Assembly (NCBI GenBank): GCA_946122785.1
Contig: CAMGYJ010000002.1
Span: 21,798,492 to 21,862,491, forward strand
DNA from: Linum tenue
Lineage: Eukaryota; Streptophyta; Magnoliopsida; Malpighiales; Linaceae
DNA length: 64,000 bases
Direction: 5' to 3'
Shown: one piece after another, positions 1 to 11,034 of the stretch
Layout of the letters: each line of letters opens with the position of its first letter
Numbering within the stretch: position 1 is the stretch's first letter
The notes under the pieces: generated by a model
What the model was told of the DNA's origin: nothing
Database searches by the model: none
What the model saw: the letters and a program-made list of their open reading frames with translations, nothing else
Translations under genes and position numbers: made by a program

Positions 1-542
1 AATTGAATGGCTTTTGACTCGATGCATGACAACTTGAGTGTGACTAAGATAGCCTATTACGATGACTGAGATGCGTAGTAGAGTTGTGTAGGGGTTCAGT
101 TTTCAACTGTTTGCTTACCAACTGCGACGACTTGCATTTGATCACTTGCTTTTGACAGCCATTTATGCATCTAGTTCAGGGAATCAGAATGTGAGATAGA
201 GCATATAGGTAGCCATGTGAGATTTGAGCCTGCTCGTTTCTTTCTTGTGTGATAGATCCCTCTTCCATGAAATGTAGCATTCACGTTGTCACTAGCTAAG
301 ATGATGGAGGCATAGGATTAGCCCACGACCAAATTGACTGTCCTGGTGTGTCATACCCCTAGTCAGCCCCTTTGAGCCGTGTGTTTTCCTTTCTTTCGGT
401 CTTCAATGAAAAATCACCCTTTGCATCTTCTAGAAGGTTCCACATAGTGGTTTTTACGTGTTTCCTGCTGTTTCTGCTAAATGTGATGTGAGGGTTGGAG
501 GTAGTGCTAAAAGTTGGGCGTGTGTTTGAAAAATGTGCGGAC

Positions 543-624
543 GTGGTGGTTCTCTTAAGGAATGAATAAAGAAAAAAATAAAGAAAAAACAAAGAAAAAA
601 ATGAAAGCAAAAGAGAGCCACCAC
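543..624 (+). other. Hairpin with A-rich loop in retrotransposon 3' region
   Basis: Bases 543-556 (gtggtggttctctt) pair with 611-624 (aagagagccaccac) over 14 positions, one being a G-U wobble on the RNA. The 54 nt loop is almost pure purine, made of repeats like aaagaaaaaa. A hairpin of the same geometry but unrelated stem sequence lies at 47712-47786 in the other Athila-like element. The function is unknown; an RNA structure acting in packaging, RNA stability or reverse transcription is an inference. Confidence 0.6.
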
Positions 625-1363
625 CAAAATTATGAATAGTGCCCATTAAGTAGTGTTTCCTAGCAGTCTGGCTTGGAAATGCTAGCATTCATATAACCTC
701 CTTCGCTCTTGTACCCTGAATAATTTGATTAATGCAGAATAGCAGGACGAAAGTTACTGGTTTGCTTGATTGTGGTTTTGTTGGGTTTGGAAATGTGGAA
801 CCTTGTGCTATAATTGCCACCACCTAAAAGGCCTTTTCCCCATGTCCAAGACCCTAGCCAGTCATTTGAACCTGTGTCTAAGACCTCCGGATTAGTTAGT
901 GGTGACACCCCCTTATGTGAACTCTAGCATTTAGAGGCTGCATTCATGGTGAAGAGACGTTAGGGATTGAGAGAATAAGCATGCGCATTTTTCGCATCAA
1001 ATTGTCCTGACCCCACTGGTCGAGAGTGAGCGATTCATTTTCTCATATTTTCTATACTCTTTACCCCGGTGAGGACCTTGATTGCTCGGTCTTAATTCTG
1101 ATATCTTGAGCTTTGTGCATGAAGTGACTGTTTTGAACAAGTGATTGAGTCAAGTCTATGTTGGTTGGTGAACAGGAGAGAACTCTTCCTTTGCTCGGTT
1201 TTATTGCATTCGAATGCCATCTGTGGTGGTTGTCTAGGTTGTCGTTCGAGTTGCCATGTGTTGATGATCGAAAGCCAGTATGATCCACGTGTTTTCTGCC
1301 GATATGATTTGCCCTAAAGCCTGCTTGATTGAAATGTCTCAAGCTTACCTGGTGTCTGACTTG

Positions 1364-1404
1364 GTTTGCTTAGGGACAAGCAAACGGTTAAGTGTGGGGG
1401 AGTT
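1364..1404 (+). other. Stem-loop and polypurine tract before 3' LTR
   Basis: An 8 bp perfect stem (1364-1371 gtttgctt, 1378-1385 aagcaaac) is followed by aagtgtgggggagt (1391-1404 or so), the primer site for plus-strand DNA synthesis. The LTR starts directly after it at 1405. The copy at 48054-48094 is nearly identical. Confidence 0.75.
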
Positions 1405-1660
1405 TGATAACGATGTAATTGCATGATTTTATACCCCTATTTCTTATCCATTTGCGGAGCATGGTTGTGTGTTTTGGCCTATTTTACGCCGGGTTGTGCT
1501 ACTTTGTCCTATTTCAGGTCCCAGGCGTCAAAAGGAAGGCCAAGCGCGAGTTTCGGATCGTTTGGAAGTCGTTTGGTCGAGCCAGGGCCAAAACACGGGC
1601 AGGAGGCCCTCAGAACACGGCCGTGTTCCTGGACGTGTTTTTACCGCCGAGACTCCCCAT
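1405..1660 (+). mobile_element. Truncated 3' LTR (Athila-like)
   Basis: The LTR starts with TGATAA directly after the polypurine tract and shares its opening layout with the LTRs at 9351, 48095 and 56715 (minus): a 'tttta/tttca cccct' block, then 'acgc(c/t)(a/g)ggttgtg' and 'atttcaggtcc'. It contains short palindromic motifs such as aacacggccgtgtt near 1615. Similarity is lost at about 1660, after which the sequence is AT-rich, so roughly the last 1 kb of this LTR is missing. The right boundary is approximate. Confidence 0.65.
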
Positions 1661-2100
1661 GTGTAAAAAAATTGTCCACCTTGACAACTTGTGAATTCTC
1701 CAAGGGCTTATGTGGCAAGAAGTTGTTTTTGAACAACCATAATAATAAGAAGATATAAGATAAGATAAGATAGATTGAAAAAAAAAGGAAAGCGTTTAGC
1801 TGGAAAAATTATTAGATTTACTTTCTAATATAAGAGGTCATGTAAAATGACTAAATAAAATTTCTAACATAAAATATTGATAAAATTTCTCAAAATAAAA
1901 AAGTATTTAAAATGGATGAAATTAGATTTATTTCATATTAAATAATATTATTTTTCAATTTATTTTATTGTTACGATAATATCAATGAAAGAAAATTATG
2001 TTTTATGAAAAAGAATACTATATGGTAAGGACAATTTTACATTTTCAAATCGGAGCTTCTGCTTTTAAGTTACGAAAAACTTCATTTTTCTAAAAAACAA
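1661..2100. other. AT-rich spacer, no gene seen
   Basis: The sequence is AT-rich with short A and T runs and several stop codons in every frame. No coding region, RNA gene or repeat structure is recognised. It ends at the target-site duplication of the MULE. Confidence 0.6.
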
Positions 2101-2109
2101 AACTTTTAA

Positions 2110-2406
2110 GGGTTAATACCTTATTTTGGCCCCAACTATGACCATATAATCAACTTTGGCACGTGGTTTGAGAAATTAACATCCTTGCCCGAACTTTGCA
2201 GCATAAATACTCATTTGGCCCGGATTGTGGTTTGACTGTTTGTTTGGACGGTCAACATCGTTGAACGTTAGTCAACGGTCCATGTCAGCAACCAAAGAAA
2301 TAAAAAATTTCGAATTGAATTTTCTTTATTATTTCCTTTACCTAATTAAAAAAACGGAAAAAAAAAATGTATCAACCACTATTTATCAACTACCCATCGC
2401 CCACCT
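2110..2406 (+). repeat. Left terminal inverted repeat of the MULE
   Basis: It is complementary to 12170-12453, with only scattered mismatches, from the outer end through the run 'caactacccatcgcccacc'. It probably includes promoter sequence for the transposase gene, as in other MULEs; that is inferred. Confidence 0.9.
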
Positions 2407-5400
2407 TATCCTCTCGCCTCTTTCCTTCTTAGTGCGAAACCAAAAAATCCCTAACCCAACCCTACCCATTCTTCTTCTCTCTTCTTCCCCGACGAGTGGC
2501 ATTCTCCCCGAGTAAAATGCAGCGGCGGCCGGGTGTTTGAAGACGCCGCCGCAACCGCCGTTGCAGCCGCCGATCAATTTCGTACCCAGAATCAAACCCC
2601 GCTCCGCTCCTTTCACTCACTCCTCTCGCGAGGCTTTGTTCTCTGTTTCTTGTTGAGTTCGAAAATTAGGGCATATCTCCCCTTCCCCACCCATCCATTT
2701 ATGTCGATTTCATTGTAGACCAAAGGTTCCCCACCCATCGCCCTATGTCCTTTTCTTTCTAGACCAACCCTTCCCCACTCATCGCTCTCTTTCATAAAAG
2801 GCGAACAAAGTGAAGGGAGAGGGACCACTTCGACAAAATCCTCTTTTGTATTCAGATAAGGTAATCAATCGCTATCTCTCGTAATTATCATCTGAATACG
2901 CCCAAGAAACCAGTTTTGGTCATATGTGGATTGATATGCAGTGGATATTAAACAATAATAGTTGATTTGTCTTTGTCGGCTTAGTGAAGTGAGCTTAGAA
3001 AAGTGTGTTTTCGACTTTTTTATGTGCAGGATGGAAGAGGCTATTGAACTCATTTTATGCCATGGAGGGTTTATGGATATGACAGGGACTGTTCCAAAGT
3101 ACGTTGGAAGTGACGAAGCTGTGGTGAATATGGTAGTTGATGTATTGTCATATTTCGAGTTAACAAGGACACTTATTGAAGATTTGGAGTACGTTTCCAT
3201 GGAAAGGCTTTGGTACTTGACACCGGGAGAAAGTATGGCTACTGGATTGCACGAAATACAGTCAGACGTGGAGGTTATGAATGGATTACTACAATGTGTA
3301 GGGAAAGGAGAGGTGAGACTCTACTTTGAAGCAACCAAAGACATTGGTGATGATGGTTTTATGGGTGACAACTATGGCAATAAGCATGTTGGATCAGATG
3401 TGGAGGGTGAAAACTCGGCTGTACCTAAATTTGTGCGAGTAGGTGAAGATGATGAAGCCCAAACATCCGATGAAGAGTACCATGAAATCAGGCAAAAAGT
3501 TCGAAGGAGGAGGCAGAATTTTAGAATTCAGGTTCAGGTATCTGGGGAGGAGGTGGATCAGTTTGTATCCGAGGAGGAGGATCAGAATTTGAGTGCTGCT
3601 AATCCGGGCCAGAATGAAAGTAGTGCAAATGGGGGAAACAATCAGCCATATGAAGCTGGAGAAGATGATGCAGATAGTCGTGGATCTATGGAAACTGAGT
3701 ATAGGGGATCAAAGGAGTCTGCTCATGTTAGAGGCAACATTGGCGAGCAAGAGAATGGCACCAGGTTTGATAAGAGCTTGGTTTATGATTCAAAATGCGA
3801 TCATAAAGCACTGAAGTTCGTTACCTGTATGCGCTTTAGATCCCCTAAGCAGTTTAAATCGGCTGTAATGAGACAGTCAATTGAGATTGGTGCTGATATT
3901 AGATGGGTAAGAAGCAGTGATTTTAAGAAAGAGGCTGTGTGTGCGAAAAGGAAAGAGTATTCATGTGGTTAGAGGGTATATGCAAGTTGGTTTCGCAAGA
4001 ATGGAGCCTTTATGGTCAAAGGTGTTGGACCAGCTCACAGTTGCCCGCGTTCACTTAACATTCCTGCATCCGGTCATAAGTGGATTGCAGAGGAGTACAT
4101 CGAGACTTTTAGGGCAAATCAGGCTTGGGAGGTTGGTCTAATAGCAGCTAAAATCAAAAGGAAGTTTAATTTGGTTGTGTCAAACCAAACTTGCTACCAA
4201 GCCAGATTGGAAGCGCGTTGCATGTTGTATGGGTCACTTGAAGCAGATTTTAACCAGATTATATCATATATAGGACATCTCGTGAAGGTTGACCCACAAG
4301 GATCATTTCTTCTCGAGGTAGATATAGATCTGGGTTGTGACAAGGTGTTCTTCAAAAGACTCTACATTGGCTTCTCCAGTTTGGCCAAAAGATTCCTGGC
4401 AGGATGTAGACCATTCTTCTGCCTCGATGGATGTTTCCTGAAAGGGGAGGTTCAAGGAATGCTTTTGTCTACAGTTGGGAAGGATGGTAAAAACCACATT
4501 TTCCCAATAGCATGGGCAATAGTGGAGTCTGAGAACAAATCCTCCTGGATTTGGTTCATTCGTGCGTTGCAAGACCAATTTGGGACAGCTGACGGTAGAG
4601 GGTGGACTATTGTCTCAGACCAACAGAAGGTAACTACTAATAATGTTGGACTTGCAATTCCTATTGTGTACATAATTTGCTTGTTCTTTTGGTTTTCCTA
4701 ATGTTGTCCATGGAACACAGGGGCTGATTGAGGGGCTACATCTTTGCTTGCCAAATGCGAAACACCGCAAATGTGCTCGGCACGTTCATGCTCATTTCAG
4801 AGAGAAGCACAAGGCTGCAGCAGCTACTGATCCGTATTGGGAAGCTGAATACGAGCTTAATGAGTCGGATTGGCGGGACGCCATGGTTCAAATGAAAGAT
4901 CTTGGTGGGACTGAATATAGAGATTTTTTGGCGGCTGAACCACAGCACTTTTGTCGGCTGTTCATGAAGACATTCTCCAAGAGTGACTCGGTGGAGAGCA
5001 ACATATGTGAATCATTCAACAACTGGATACTGCGCTTCAGGTCTCTCCAACCGATGGTAATGTAGGAGGGGATTCGAGTGTCTGTTATGACTCGACTAGT
5101 GAAGATGAGAAGGACGATGAATCGGTGGAAGGATGTTTTCCCACCGGTGGTCAGAGGAAAATTGGAGAAGGCAAAACATGAAGACAGAATGTGTACTAGC
5201 CGCCCTTCATCTGAGATGATGCACGAGGTTTCTGTCGATGGCAAGGGGTTCGTATTTGACTTGAAAAATCGAACATGTACGTGCGGTTGGTGGGGACTCA
5301 ATGGTATACCTTGCTGCCATGCTTTTGCAGCCATCACAAGCATGCGACATCAACCAGACCTCTATGTTGATGGTTTCTTCAAGCTAGAGTTCGTCAAGTC

Positions 5401-5632
5401 AAGCATGGATGCCCACTTTTGGGAACAAGGTGTACCCACCTCGGACTAGGCGCATGCCTGGTCGTCCGAAGACAAAACGAAGAAGGGAAGCATGGGAGAT
5501 CCGTAGCATACCAGCAAAAAATGGAATTGGGAGGTTGCTAGTCGGGAGAACCTCACGATTCACTGTGAGAAATGTGGTGGAGAAGGCCAAAATGCGAGGA
5601 CATGTAAAAATGAGTCTGCTGCCCCTAAGACT

Positions 5633-6593
5633 TGATATGATCCAAATTGGCCACTTCTACAAGTCACAATTACTTGCCAAAGAAGCTATCAAGGTTGGAA
5701 AGAAGAGGGGCAGAATTTGGTTAAGTATAGAGACAGTTTCAAGGTACCAACTTTGGAGGTATGGTTCTCTTTATTGGATCAATGAAAATTGGTGTTTAAT
5801 GGTTTGTTTTGAAGATAAACACTTCCTTTATAAGTTGGATTGCTTTATGGCGCAAGAGAAAGTCCAGATGATCAAAATCTAGACGTATAAAATTGCTATG
5901 AAGAATTCTGAAAACTGCCAAAATCTGGCTAAGGCAGAAAACTGTGTTGAGATACCAACTTTGAAGGCCTATATCTGGAGATTGGAACATGATCTCGGGC
6001 TGTTTCAAGTTGGAGGTGAAAGAGGGAGTTTTCTTCTACAGAGGAAAGGAATTGGTTGAGTTCGAATCAACTTGGAAGGCTTTGATCGAGAGGCTCAAAG
6101 ATGGCATCAAAGCTGTTTGGTTACTTGGAGCTAAAGGCAGATTTTCCTTTTCTTGTTTAGTTAGGATTTCATTGTTTTGGTAGTTTTTGATTCCTTTTCG
6201 TATTAGACTGTAATTAGGAGTTTATGGGACGTGTGTAACCCTAGCTAGGCCTATTTAAGCTTTCTATTTCGTTGTAAAACTAAGACTTTGTTGAATAGAA
6301 ATCGAAACCGTTTGGTTTGTGCAAGTTGCGACTTGTTTTGGGTTTGGTGGATTCCAACCTTGCTGAGCTTGTGTATCGATTGAATAGTCACTTCAATCGT
6401 GGTCGAGCAACTACCCTTTTATACCAATCGAGCTATCCCCAGGTGTGGATTTGTCCTTTTGGTTCCGTTTTATCCAAGTTCGTATTAAGAACGCTTCGTT
6501 CTTGATTCGAGCTCAATCGATCCTTCGATTGAGTCGTTAGCTGCGTGACTTTGATAACATACACCCCCCCTAGGGGCGTATTAAGTGGTATCA
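5633..6593 (+). repeat. 5' LTR of non-autonomous element
   Basis: It begins TGATA and by comparison with the solo LTR at 13057-14011 should end in ...TATCA at 6593. The stretch 5633-6563 matches 7876-8806 without a gap. A TATA-like site, ctatttaagc (6251-6260), marks the likely promoter, with U3 before it. Confidence 0.85.
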
Positions 6594-6598
6594 GAGCC
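6586..6598 (+). other. Primer binding site, complementary to initiator tRNA-Met
   Basis: The sequence tggtatcagagcc is the exact complement of the 3' end of plant initiator tRNA-Met including CCA, the standard primer for copia-type elements. It overlaps the LTR end predicted from the related solo LTR by eight bases, which is unexpected. Confidence 0.85.
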
Positions 6599-6745
6599 CC
6601 GTTCAACGCAGGGGAAAGGAGGAGATCGAGAGTCGTTTTTCATTCTGTGTTTCTTCGCAAGCAGCAAACAGAGGAGCAACAGAGTGTTTTAATTCGTTGG
6701 AATCTCCAATTCGACGAGCACAAGATAGACACTCAGCAAATCGAC

Positions 6746-7483
6746 ATGGACGAGTTTAAGAAGATGGTCATAGAAGCATTTACCGGCGCATTACAACCCC
6801 AATTCGATCGGATACAGCGTGGGATCGACAAGCTACAGACTGCCATAGATAACAGACTCTGCTTTCCTCTGGAAAAACAGAGGCCGAGTCCTAGAGCGGC
6901 CTGTGTGAAGAAATTTGGCGAAGACAGCAACAGGCTAGTCGAAACTCGTCAATGGAAGGAGATGGAGATGACCTTGGCTGCCCTAATACAAGCAACAATG
7001 GCCCAAGCACAACCGGCAGCCTCGGCCCTCGAAATTCCATGCGCAGACCTCTGTTCAGATCCCGCAAAACAGAGTTCCGAGATTACTCTCGTGCTCGGAG
7101 CAGACGGCGACGAGTCGAGCCCAGCCACCGAAGCCGAAACGTTCCCTACAACCTCAGTAACGTCATCCGTAGCCTCAATAGGGATGCACGTACCTGCAAT
7201 TGCAGAATCGAATTGGACAAAATCGCCTCTGTTTGTGAAGAACACTGCCGCTGCCGACCCTCTCGTGGATAGAGTGATTAAGCTCGATTCGAGCCAAATT
7301 GACACTTCGGAATCATTAACATCATCTTCGGGATGCTGTAGGGTCGATCAATTTAATCCGAAAGTGGCTAGAATAGAAACGCCCAATTCAGGATTGATGG
7401 TGTTAGGTTCACGGAATTTGGATTCTGCTGAGAGCGGGAAAAATTCCCAGCTTCAATTGTCGAGATGGAGGCCTCAAAAATGA
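6746..7483 (+). CDS. Gag-like or unknown ORF of the non-autonomous LTR element
   Basis: The ATG at 6746 opens a frame of 245 codons ending at TGA 7481-7483. The same frame then stays open through 7490-7875 and into the 3' LTR (to 8302), so the element may once have encoded one protein of about 375 residues before the LTR. The N-terminus (MDEFKKMVIEAFTGALQP and on) looks helical and could be a coiled coil; the rest is low-complexity, rich in Ser, Ala and Glu. There is no zinc knuckle and no enzyme motif. I do not recognise it. A gag-like role is inferred from position only. Confidence 0.45.
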   Translation: MDEFKKMVIEAFTGALQPQFDRIQRGIDKLQTAIDNRLCFPLEKQRPSPRAACVKKFGEDSNRLVETRQWKEMEMTLAALIQATMAQAQPAASALEIPCADLCSDPAKQSSEITLVLGADGDESSPATEAETFPTTSVTSSVASIGMHVPAIAESNWTKSPLFVKNTAAADPLVDRVIKLDSSQIDTSESLTSSSGCCRVDQFNPKVARIETPNSGLMVLGSRNLDSAESGKNSQLQLSRWRPQK

Positions 7484-7875
7484 TCTGGGATGCTTCGAAT
7501 CATCTATGGGAAGTCGGGCGATGTTGAATCAAGCGACGAATTGGCGTGGAAGAGCTCGAATCCAAAACCCCCAATTTGGCGAAGTTCATTGTTGCGGTGT
7601 GAGCTGCCGGAATCTGGAAACGAGGAAAATTGTAGTGTGGGCATAATTGTGCCAACTGAAAGCATGAAAGGTGCCCAATGGAGTCCTAAGAAGATGCAGG
7701 AGCTGAAATTTCGTTCGAAAGAGGCAGAAGTACGAACAGATGAAGCTGCCAAAGTTATACCGAAAACAATGTTTGAGAAGCCTTCTTTCGATCCAATTTG
7801 GAATCAATTTTGGGGCAATTTTGAGAAGAGGCCTGAACAAGCTTTGAGGGCAAAGCTTTTTGAAGAGGGGGAGCC

Positions 7876-8813
7876 TGATATGATCCAAATTGGCCACTTC
7901 TACAAGTCACAATTACTTGCCAAAGAAGCTATCAAGGTTGGAAAGAAGAGGGGCAGAATTTGGTTAAGTATAGAGACAGTTTCAAGGTACCAATTTTGGA
8001 GGTATGGTTCTCTTTATTGGATCAATGAAAATTGGTGTTTAATGGTTTTTTTTGAAGATAAACACTTCCTTTATAAGTTGGATTGCTTTATGGCGCAAGA
8101 GAAAGTCCAGATGATCAAAATCCAGACGTATAAAATTGCTATGAAGAATTCTGAAAACTGCCAAAATCTGGCTAAGGCAGAAAACTGTGTTGAGATACCA
8201 ACTTTGAAGGCCTATATCTGGAGATTGGAACATGATCTCGGGCTGTTTCAAGTTGGAGGTGAAAGAGGGAGTTTTCTTCTACAGAGGAAAGGAATTGGTT
8301 GAGTTCGAATCAACTTGGAAGGCTTTGATCGAGAGGCTCAAAGATGGCATCAAAGCTGTTTGGTTACTTGGAGCTAAAGGCAGATTTTCCTTTTCTTGTT
8401 TAGTTAGGATTTCATTGTTTTGGTAGTTTTTTATTCCTTTTCGTATTAGACTGTAATTAGGAGTTTATGGGACGTGTGTAACCCTAGCTAGGCCTATTTA
8501 AGCTTTCTATTTCGTTGTAAAACTAAGACTTTGTTGAATAGAAATAGAAACCGTTTGGTTTGTGCAAGTTGCGACTTGTTTTGGGTTTGGTGGATTCCAA
8601 CCTTGCTGAGCTTGTGTATCGATTGAATAGTCACTTCAATCGTGGTCGAGCAACTACCCTTTTATACCAATCGAGCTATCCCCAGGTGTGGATTTGTCCT
8701 TTTGGTTCCGTTTTATCCAAGTTCGTATTAAGAACGCTTCGTTCTTGATTCGAGCTCAATCGATCCTTCGATTGAGTCGTTAGCTGCGTGACTTTGATAA
8801 CATACACCCCCCC
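7876..8813 (+). repeat. 3' LTR of non-autonomous element, last ~30 bp missing
   Basis: It matches the 5' LTR from TGATATG to the seven-C run (8807-8813). The 5' LTR continues taggggcgtattaagtggta and then tca, but here the transposase coding sequence (aag agg aag aag) follows at once. Confidence 0.85.
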
Positions 8814-9090
8814 TAAGAGGAAGAAGCAAACACCCCCGACTCCTACTCCACCTGTTCCTCAAACAAATGAAGCTGCCGGAGGAGAGAATCAGGTAAACTC
8901 GAAGATTTCCCTTTCTATAATTATCTAAAATGTTTCCTACATGTTCCTAATGTTTATCTGTATTGAAACAGCCATGAAAAAGGAAGAAGGGGTGTTGCTC
9001 CAAATGTAGATCCGAGCATCACAATGCAATACGTTGTTCGCTGATTGTAGGAATTCAGGTAAGGATGTTTAACTATGAATGTAATGCATG

Positions 9091-9208
9091 GAATGAATGA
9101 ATGAATGAATGAATGAATGAATGAATGAATGAATGAATGAATGAATGAATGAATGAATGAATGAATGAATGAATGAATGAATGAATGAATGAATGAATGA
9201 ATGAATGA
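9091..9208 (+). repeat. (GAAT)n microsatellite, about 29 copies
   Basis: An uninterrupted tetranucleotide array lies in the transposase intron 9059-9230, ending about 20 bp before the acceptor. The antisense frame encodes a long HSFI repeat; this is a consequence of the array, not a gene. Confidence 0.95.
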
Positions 9209-9350
9209 TAGTCATGTATGAACGTCGTAGGCTCCCCATGTGGGCTCGAGTAGTAGAAGGGTAACTGATCGTGAGATGAGAAGGGCTATGCAAGGCATTG
9301 GAACATATATTGATATGGAGACTGAAAACATGTATGCAAGGGTATGTACC

Positions 9351-10847
9351 TGATGACTCGATATTTGCACATGTTTTCCCCTTTGTTTCTTGATCGTTTA
9401 AACTTGCATTAGTACTTATTTGGAATATTTTACGCTAGGTTGTGTTTCTTTGTCACATTTCAGGTCCTAGCACATATAGTGAAGCGTAGGCGCAAGTTTC
9501 AAGTCAATCGGAGATCAATTGGCGACTCGGGGGAAGAAACTCGGGTATGACATGAAGAAGAATGGATTTCTACCTCATCTTGTGACCATATAATCATGCA
9601 AACTTGTCATGAGAAGAAAGAGGACGAGACTACGAGCGTTTGGGATCAAACGACACCTGATTTGGAGTCCAAACGAGGGAGAAACGAAGAATTAAAGATA
9701 GGGGACCCGGAATTGCAAAATACCCGACCATAATACCCTACCGGGTATTTTGGTCATCTGATAGGGGATTTTTGGCAGAATCAGAAGGCCCCCCGGTCGT
9801 GAACCAAAAATACCCGACCGGTACTAAAAATACCCGATCGGGTATTTTCCCTTTTGCCCAGAAGAGTGACCCGGAGCATTTTGTTGATACCCGACCGGTT
9901 CCCTAAATACCCGACCGGGTATTTGGACCCCGGCTGTTAAAAGCCTATTTTGTGCGTTTTTGCAAAAGAGAGCTGGGTTTTGTATCCCAAACACCCAAGG
10001 GATGAACCAAAGAGAGAGAGGGAAATTTGAGGGCATTCTAAGAGTGGAATTGGAGGATTTCTTCGCCTTGGAAGCTCGAGGAACAAGTCCGGACTTGAAG
10101 ACTGATCATCTGAAGATTCTTACTGCAATCTCTCTCTTCTCTATGGAGTAACTTCCCTTCACTTAGGTTTTGAGGAACCCTAGCTATGTTTGATTGATTG
10201 GATGATTGTATGAGTACTCCTACTTGATAATCTTGAGTTCATATTCAATCTATGCATGTTTTCATGATTCAATTCTGCTTTAGTCGAGATTATTGATTCT
10301 TCTTTGATCCTATGAGAGCAAATACCTTATTAGGTCAATAGAGCACCATAGATTGATAGTATTGGATCGATTGCTTTAGTCGAGGGTTGATTCACTGCTT
10401 TGTATCGATTGAGAACCTCTTTCGATAGAGGGAGTCTAGTTCAGAACGCCTTGATCGGTTGTTCTATAGAAGGATACGTCCCTCTAGGCAATTGACTCAA
10501 GAGGGCCTTGTTCCTTTAGTCGAGACTCAAGGTCTAGTTAAGGATTCTCCGCATTGTGAATGAAAGTGAAACAGGTTAGAGATCATCAATCATTAATCTG
10601 GCTAGTGGCTAGGGGGAATCATACCTAAGTGAGTTCCCAACCTGTAATTAGATTAACTTTAACTGTAGTTTGCTAGAGTAGTTTTAGTTGTTTCATCTTA
10701 ATTTGGTTTGCTAGATAATGAACTGAAGCTGAGTAATAGTAACTCTAGAGACCCGTGGATTCGATATTTATTACTTGAGCCACTATACTGCAGTCCCTTT
10801 CATTGGTTACACTTGGCCATTGTTAGGAGTTGTGTCATAGCGAGTCA
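9351..10847 (+). mobile_element. Solo LTR (Athila-like), 1497 bp, in a MULE intron
   Basis: It begins TGATGACTCG and ends GCGAGTCA, flanked by a perfect 5 bp duplication GTACC (9346-9350, 10848-10852). No primer site or polypurine tract is present, so it is a recombination-derived solo LTR. It lies nine bases into the intron 9342-10929 of the transposase gene, leaving the splice sites intact. Its U3 holds several palindromic aatacccgaccgggtatt-like motifs (9717-9930). It is close in sequence to the minus-strand LTR at 55404-56715. Confidence 0.93.
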
Positions 10848-11034
10848 GTACCAAACCAGACTCTTTATTGTTTGTAGGACCTTATTGCACTCTTTTGTTC
10901 CTAATATGGTTCATGTGGGTGTTTTGCAGCTTAGTCACAGAGTTCCAGCCCCTGGTGGTGTACGAGCCACAGAACCAGACCTGCCTCCTGTCAATACCAC
11001 ACAGCCTCCCACCACTCAACCAGAGTTGCCTTAG

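Larger units (their letters stand above)
1..1404 (+). mobile_element. 3' untranslated internal region of an Athila-like LTR retrotransposon (left part outside window)
   Basis: This stretch ends in the same block as the better preserved element at 39296-49435: a GTTTGCTT/AAGCAAAC hairpin, then the polypurine tract aagtgtgggggagt, then the first bases of an LTR (TGATA). No convincing coding frame is present; the frames I checked are short and resemble no protein. It is therefore read as the non-coding part between the last ORF and the 3' LTR, with the coding part lying before base 1. Assignment to the Athila lineage rests on the shared terminal block only. Confidence 0.75.
5633..8813 (+). mobile_element. 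Young non-autonomous LTR retrotransposon inserted in a MULE exon
   Basis: Two direct repeats starting TGATATGATCC, at 5633 and 7876, flank a ~1.3 kb interior with a primer site for initiator tRNA-Met (6586-6598) and a purine tract gaagagggggagcc just before the 3' LTR. I count five differences over the 931 bp compared (about 99.5% identity), so the insertion is recent. No protease, reverse transcriptase or integrase is present; it must have been mobilised in trans. The flanks share cccctaag (5622-5629 and 8810-8817). This could be the target duplication or a microhomology deletion, because the 3' LTR lacks the last ~30 bp seen in the 5' LTR. Confidence 0.9.
3031..11034 (+). pseudogene. MULE (MURA/MuDR-type) transposase gene, six exons, disrupted
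   Basis: The model is ATG at 3031 (directly after a possible acceptor AG at 3028-3029), exons 3031-4629, 4721-5629 plus 8814-8892 (one exon split by an LTR element), 8972-9058, 9231-9341 and 10930-11034. All junctions are GT-AG and keep phase. Order of domains: a PB1-like N-terminal domain typical of plant MULEs (3031-3340), an acidic linker, a MuDR DNA-binding segment (3800-4010), the DDE domain (Asp in FFCLDGCF at 4426, Asp in SDQQK at 4618, Glu in VESN at 4994), a SWIM zinc finger (5276-5322), a knuckle CEKCGGEGQNARTC at 5564-5605 with Gln where His is usual, and a second CCHC knuckle CSKCRSEHHNAIRC at 8996-9037. Lesions are TAG at 3970 and 5063, a frame excursion from about 5405 to 5530, TGA at 8975 and the LTR insertion. 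The family's role is transposition of the element; this copy is dead. Confidence 0.9.

Noticed and set aside
9069..9293. Minus-strand frame encoding a long HSFI repeat
   Set aside because: It is the translation of the (GAAT)n microsatellite; any tetranucleotide array without stops gives such a frame.
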